Part shown: in pieces, positions 5,595 through 9,048 of the stretch
Layout of the letters: each line of letters begins with the position of its first letter
Numbering within the stretch: the first letter of the stretch is position 1
DNA from: an uncultured Acidobacteriota bacterium
GTDB taxonomy: Bacteria; Acidobacteriota; Thermoanaerobaculia; Gp7-AA8
Assembly: GCA_946887105.1 (NCBI GenBank)
Contig: CAMPKJ010000203.1
Span: forward strand, 1 to 9,048
DNA length: 9,048 nucleotides
Reading direction: 5' to 3'
The notes under the pieces: generated by a model
The model's database searches: none
What the model was told of the DNA's origin: nothing
What the model saw: the letters and a program-made list of their open reading frames with translations, nothing else
Position numbers and translations under genes: made by a program

Positions 5595-7808
5595 ATGGAT
5601 CACTTTCCGCGTTTCCTGAGCCGGTGGGCGCCCGGTGCGCGCGACGCCGTGCGCCGTAATGGCGTGGCCGTGGCCGCGCTGATCGCCTTCTTGCTCGTCT
5701 ATCTGGCGCCGTTCATGTTGAAGGGACCGGCCCTTTCCAAGATCGGCAACGATTTCGAGATTCTCTACGCGAATTACGCGACGTATTCCGTCGACGCGGC
5801 GCGCGCCGGCATCACTCCGCTGTGGAATCCGAACGAAGGCGCGGGCTATCCCTTTTACAACAATCCCTTCACGGCGTTCTTCTATCCGGGCCGGATTCTG
5901 TACTTCATCCTCGCGGCCGCATCGCCCGTGTACAGCTGGTATCACCATCAGTTGTACATGGTGGCCGGGATCGTGCTGTTTGCGCTCGGCCTGTATGCAT
6001 GGCTGCGCGGCCGTCTGATCGATCCCGCGGCGGCGATCCTGGCGGCGGGCGTCGTCGCGATCGGGTTTCGCATTGCGGACATTTATCGATTTCCCAATGC
6101 CGTGCACGCCGCGGCCTGGATGCCGTGGATTCTGTATGCGTATGACAAGTGGCTCGACAAACGCATCGGCCGCGGATTCGTTTTCGGCATTTTCGCGATG
6201 GTTTGTCTCGGCACGGCCGGATATCCCTATTACACGGTGTATGCCGCGGCACTGATCGCGAGCTATGTCGCGCTGCGCATCGGGGAAGGGGTGCCGTGGC
6301 GCCGGGCGCTCACTACAATCGCCACGATGGGCATTCCGGCCGCGTTCATCGTGCTGCCGTATTACAGAAGCATGTCGAAGTTGCTCTCGCAGACGGTGGA
6401 TCGCACCGGCAAGAGCTTTGGATACGGCACGCTTCACACCTGGACTTGGACGGATCTTCTCGGCAGCCTGGTGTTTCCGCCGTCGGCGATGTCCGAGGGC
6501 TGGCTTTATTGCGGCGTGTTGCCCATTCTGCTCGTGCTGGTGTGGGCCGCGGTCAAGAAGCCGTCCGGAGCGGTATTGCTGTGGGTCGTGGGGCTGACTT
6601 TGCTCGTCCAGCTTTTTGCGGCCGGCACCGGCTCGTTCGCGTTCCCCGCGCTCTGGACCTATGCGCCGGGCGTGAGCTCGCTGCGCATCTGGCCGCGCAT
6701 GACCGTCATTCTCCTGCCGCCGCTGGCCCTGCTGATCGCCGTGGCCTACAACGGCATCGTTTCCGCCCGCGTGCCGGACCGGTTGATCCAGCATCGTGTG
6801 TGGAGGATCGCGCTGGTCATTGCGGCATTGCAGATCATCCTGCTGACGTCGAAGACGTTCAGCGTCTATTACACGCTCTATTTCGAACCGAGCATGCCGC
6901 CGAGAGGCTTCGTGACGGCCACGTTCGTCGCGGCGATTTTTCTCACCGTATGGACTTTCCATCGCACGAAGGCGAGCTTGCTGTGGGCAGTGCTGGCATT
7001 GCTGGTGACGGCGTCGGATGTCGGCGTTTACGGCCGGCAGATCTGGCGCTTCGAGGGCGAAGCGAAGATTCCGACCGAAGCGCTGAGCCTGCGCAAGTAT
7101 TACAGCCAGTTCTTCACGGTTCCGCGCAAGGCATCGATCGGCATGGACATCCCGTACCAGCCGACGTATGGTCTGATGAACAACTGGTTCTATGGCCGGT
7201 ATGCGGAGTTCGTCAAAAACTACTCCGCGCAACCGGCCTTCGCGGAGTTCATGGGATCGAAGGGGAGGAAACTCTTCTTCTCGCAGACCATCAACACCGC
7301 GCCGGAGAACTTCAATGAGTGGTTTGGCGACCTGATTCACTTCGAAGCCAGTACAGCCTCGACGGCCACTCCCGTGGGACAGTACGACGGCGATCGTCTC
7401 CAGCTCAAATACCACACCGCCGACGCGTGCTACCTGATCTTCACCGACAACTGGGATCCGGATTGGCGCGCGACGCTCAATGGCAAGCCCGTTCCGGTCG
7501 AGCAGGCATTCGGCACGTTCAAGGCTGTGCACATCCCGGATGCGGGAGACGGCGTTGTGGTGTTCGAATATGTGCCGCGGTCGCGGTCGTGGTGGGCCGC
7601 GTTGCTCGGTCTCATCCTCATGATCGCCGTGATCGTCGTCGAAATCCTGAGACGCCGCCGCGAGCCACCGGCCGTCGAACCGCCTGTGGTCATCGAGGAA
7701 GTGCCGCCCGCAGAAGCGCCGCCCGTCGTCGAATCCCAACCGGTCGAAGAGGCGCCGCTGTCCGATATCGAACACGCTGTTCAGAACCGCACACCGGAAT
7801 CGTCGTAA
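5595..7808 (+). CDS. YfhO-type polytopic membrane protein (putative GT-C-like glycosyltransferase)
   Basis: A 737-residue membrane protein resembling bacterial YfhO (PF09586), whose Bacillus/Listeria members glycosylate lipoteichoic acid from lipid-linked sugars; in Gram-negatives the role is unknown. A first membrane segment at about 24-42 is followed by an external loop with NDFEILYANYATYSVD (52-67) and PLWNPNEGAGYPFYNN (75-90), the YfhO signature; Asp53 is the likely GT-C catalytic acid. About ten further hydrophobic segments run to about 476. A soluble external part (480-665) ends in the YfhO closing domain: YLIFTDNWDPDWRATLNGKP (613-632) and AFGTFKAVHIPDAG (638-651). A last helix (667-684) is stopped by RRRRE, leaving a cytoplasmic Pro/Glu-rich tail (690-722) unusual for the family. 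No Shine-Dalgarno sequence; ATG 5595 gives the full N-terminus. Base composition looks more AT-rich than in its neighbours, partly from many Tyr/Phe codons. Family good, substrate unknown. Confidence 0.87.
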   Translation: MDHFPRFLSRWAPGARDAVRRNGVAVAALIAFLLVYLAPFMLKGPALSKIGNDFEILYANYATYSVDAARAGITPLWNPNEGAGYPFYNNPFTAFFYPGRILYFILAAASPVYSWYHHQLYMVAGIVLFALGLYAWLRGRLIDPAAAILAAGVVAIGFRIADIYRFPNAVHAAAWMPWILYAYDKWLDKRIGRGFVFGIFAMVCLGTAGYPYYTVYAAALIASYVALRIGEGVPWRRALTTIATMGIPAAFIVLPYYRSMSKLLSQTVDRTGKSFGYGTLHTWTWTDLLGSLVFPPSAMSEGWLYCGVLPILLVLVWAAVKKPSGAVLLWVVGLTLLVQLFAAGTGSFAFPALWTYAPGVSSLRIWPRMTVILLPPLALLIAVAYNGIVSARVPDRLIQHRVWRIALVIAALQIILLTSKTFSVYYTLYFEPSMPPRGFVTATFVAAIFLTVWTFHRTKASLLWAVLALLVTASDVGVYGRQIWRFEGEAKIPTEALSLRKYYSQFFTVPRKASIGMDIPYQPTYGLMNNWFYGRYAEFVKNYSAQPAFAEFMGSKGRKLFFSQTINTAPENFNEWFGDLIHFEASTASTATPVGQYDGDRLQLKYHTADACYLIFTDNWDPDWRATLNGKPVPVEQAFGTFKAVHIPDAGDGVVVFEYVPRSRSWWAALLGLILMIAVIVVEILRRRREPPAVEPPVVIEEVPPAEAPPVVESQPVEEAPLSDIEHAVQNRTPESS

Positions 7809-7839
7809 ACCACTGAAAAGACACACGTCCATGTTGGCC

Positions 7840-7864
7840 CGCCGTTCGCGATAGGCGAGCGGCG
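7840..7864 (+). promoter_or_regulatory. Hairpin abutting the HlyD-type start codon
   Basis: 7840-7849 pairs with 7855-7864 over 10 bp (one T-G wobble) around the loop GATAG, ending one base before the ATG at 7866. There is no T-tract after it, so it does not look like a classical terminator. It occupies the place where a ribosome binding site should be; in DNA form it is also a plausible dyad operator. Confidence 0.55.
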
Positions 7865-7865
7865 T

Positions 7866-9048
7866 ATGGACCGTGAAATCGCTCCCGAAGCCCGGCGAAG
7901 AGTGGTGGCGACGAAGATCGCCACCGCCATCCTCGCGATCGCCGTGGTGGTGTTTCTCTTCGCCGCCACCATCGAGTGGCTGCGTCCTTCGCTCGATCGC
8001 CGCAAGATCCAGATCGCGCGCGTCGAGCGCGGCGCGATCGCGGCCACGCTCGAGGCGAACGGCACCGTCGTTCCGCTGGTGGAGCGCGTCGTCTCCAGTC
8101 CGGTGGAGGCGCGCGTGCTGCGGGTGGAGCGCCGCGCCGGCGATCGCGTGAACGCTGGGGATGCGCTGCTGACGCTCGACACGTCCGCGTCGCAGCTCGA
8201 AGCGGCGCGACTCGGGGATCAGGTCGCGCAGAAGGAAAGCGAACAGACGGAACTGCGCCTGCGGCTCGATGAGCAGGTCGCCAGCCTGCGCGCGCAGATC
8301 GAACAGAAGAAGCTCGACGCGCAGATCGTGCACTACTCCGCCGCGCAGAAGTCGACGCTGCGCAAGGAAGGTCTGATCGCCGAGGAGGATGCGCTCGCGG
8401 CGGCGGCACTGGCGAAGAAGACCGACATCGAGCTGCGGCAGCTCGACGAGGCGCTGGCGCGCGCGATCCGTTCGCGCGACGTGCAGCTCAGCGCGTCGCG
8501 GGCGTCGGTGGCGATGGTGCAGCGCGAGCGCGAGGAGTCGCGGCGGCAGCTGGAACTGGCCATGCTGCGCGCCGATCGCGACGGCGTGCTCACGTCGATC
8601 GTGCAGGAAGCGGGTGCGACGGTACGCCGCGGCGACGTGCTGGCGCGCATCGCCGATCTCTCCGCGTATCGCGTCGAGGCGTCGATCTCCGACGTACACG
8701 CTGCGAAGCTCGCCGCCGGTATGCGTGCGCGGGTGATGCTGGAGGAGACGGCCATCGGCGGCACGATCGACACCGTCGATCCGCGCATCATCGACGGTGT
8801 GGTGCGGTTCTACGTCACGCTCGACGAGCCCGCGCACGCGCGTCTGCGCAACAATCTGCGCGTCGATGTGGCCGTGATCACCGGCTCGCGCAACGGCACG
8901 CTGGTGGTCCGCCGCGGCGCCCTCGGACGCACGAACGCCACGCACGCATTCGTGATCCGCGAAAACGCGGCGGTCCGTGTGCCGGTGCGCTTTGGTCTGG
9001 CCGGTACGCAGCAGATCGAGATCCTGGACGGGCTCTCCGCGGGCGATG
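7866..9048 (+). CDS. HlyD/MacA-type periplasmic adaptor (membrane fusion protein), N-terminal part, runs off the right edge
   Basis: 394 residues are visible and the frame is open at the window end. Such adaptors bridge an inner-membrane ABC or RND pump to an outer-membrane channel. Residues 16-37 form an uncleaved N-terminal membrane anchor (KIATAILAIAVVVFLFAATI). The first half of the lipoyl domain is at about 60-105 (RVLRVERRAGDRVNAGDALL, 83-102). A long charged alpha-hairpin coiled coil spans about 108-232. The second lipoyl half follows at 233-265 (RADRDGVLTSIVQEAGATV, 235-253), then a beta-barrel (267-340) and the start of the membrane-proximal domain (EILDGLSAGD at the edge). The layout fits MacA-like adaptors, normally followed by ABC ATPase and permease genes, expected just right of this window. 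ATG 7866 is the first in-frame ATG after the YfhO stop, 57 bases away; no Shine-Dalgarno is present and a hairpin touches the start. Family strong; transported substrate unknown. Confidence 0.93.
   Translation, partial: MDREIAPEARRRVVATKIATAILAIAVVVFLFAATIEWLRPSLDRRKIQIARVERGAIAATLEANGTVVPLVERVVSSPVEARVLRVERRAGDRVNAGDALLTLDTSASQLEAARLGDQVAQKESEQTELRLRLDEQVASLRAQIEQKKLDAQIVHYSAAQKSTLRKEGLIAEEDALAAAALAKKTDIELRQLDEALARAIRSRDVQLSASRASVAMVQREREESRRQLELAMLRADRDGVLTSIVQEAGATVRRGDVLARIADLSAYRVEASISDVHAAKLAAGMRARVMLEETAIGGTIDTVDPRIIDGVVRFYVTLDEPAHARLRNNLRVDVAVITGSRNGTLVVRRGALGRTNATHAFVIRENAAVRVPVRFGLAGTQQIEILDGLSAGD

Noticed and set aside
5580..8945. A 1121-codon open frame on the minus strand
   Set aside because: It lies antisense to the YfhO and HlyD-type genes, both clearly homologous to known families. 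Its translation is dominated by Arg, His, Asp, Glu and Gln without any domain, as expected for an antisense frame in GC-rich coding DNA.

Overview
This is a GC-rich bacterial chromosomal window (well above 60% GC by eye) holding eight protein-coding genes, two of them cut by the window edges. I see no rRNA, tRNA, CRISPR array, integrase, transposase or phage gene. The lifestyle suggested is a free-living Gram-negative heterotroph: there is a secreted amidohydrolase, an RND/ABC-type periplasmic adaptor and a YfhO-type membrane protein. The gene mix and the heptameric GTGAAGG repeats remind me of Acidobacteriota, but that placement is a weak inference that only a marker-gene or genome comparison can settle.

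Left part (1-3618), catabolic in flavour. A minus-strand NCS1 nucleobase/hydantoin-type permease (its first 172 residues; the rest lies before base 1) is divergent from a plus-strand secreted amidohydrolase of the imidazolonepropionase-like group (650-1957). The 131-bp spacer between them carries a -10-like box, a strong Shine-Dalgarno sequence for the permease and a run of heptameric repeats. The amidohydrolase converges on a minus-strand CoA-acylating aldehyde dehydrogenase of the MmsA/IolA type (2134-3618). The 176 bp between these two stop codons hold a large inverted repeat (2004-2112) made of two hairpin units, which probably acts as a bidirectional terminator and looks like a member of a dispersed repeat family. 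NCS1 permeases and MmsA-type dehydrogenases recur together in reductive pyrimidine/hydantoin degradation, so the left edge may touch such a locus; the linking enzymes are not inside the window.

Right part (3656-9048), five plus-strand genes in a row: a DUF985/Cupin_5 protein (3656-4078), an isochorismatase-family cysteine hydrolase (4126-4677), a GlxA-type regulator with DJ-1/PfpI and AraC domains (4674-5561), a YfhO-type polytopic membrane protein (5595-7808) and the N-terminal 394 residues of an HlyD/MacA-type adaptor (7866 to the window end). The hydrolase and regulator overlap by 4 bp and are almost certainly cotranslated. The spacers of 33-57 bp between the others allow one operon, but the functions are mixed and several genes may have their own promoters. 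The cupin gene is divergent from mmsA with only 37 bp between the two start codons.

Points of most interest: the MmsA-like enzyme appears to carry Lys where the family has a substrate-binding Arg; the GlxA-type regulator stops inside its last AraC helix-turn-helix; a 10-bp hairpin abuts the start codon of the HlyD gene; YfhO carries a Pro/Glu-rich tail; and plus-strand genes lack Shine-Dalgarno sequences whereas both minus-strand genes have near-perfect ones. I do not see a clearly new multi-gene defence or mobile system here. No gene-free stretch exceeds 300 bases.
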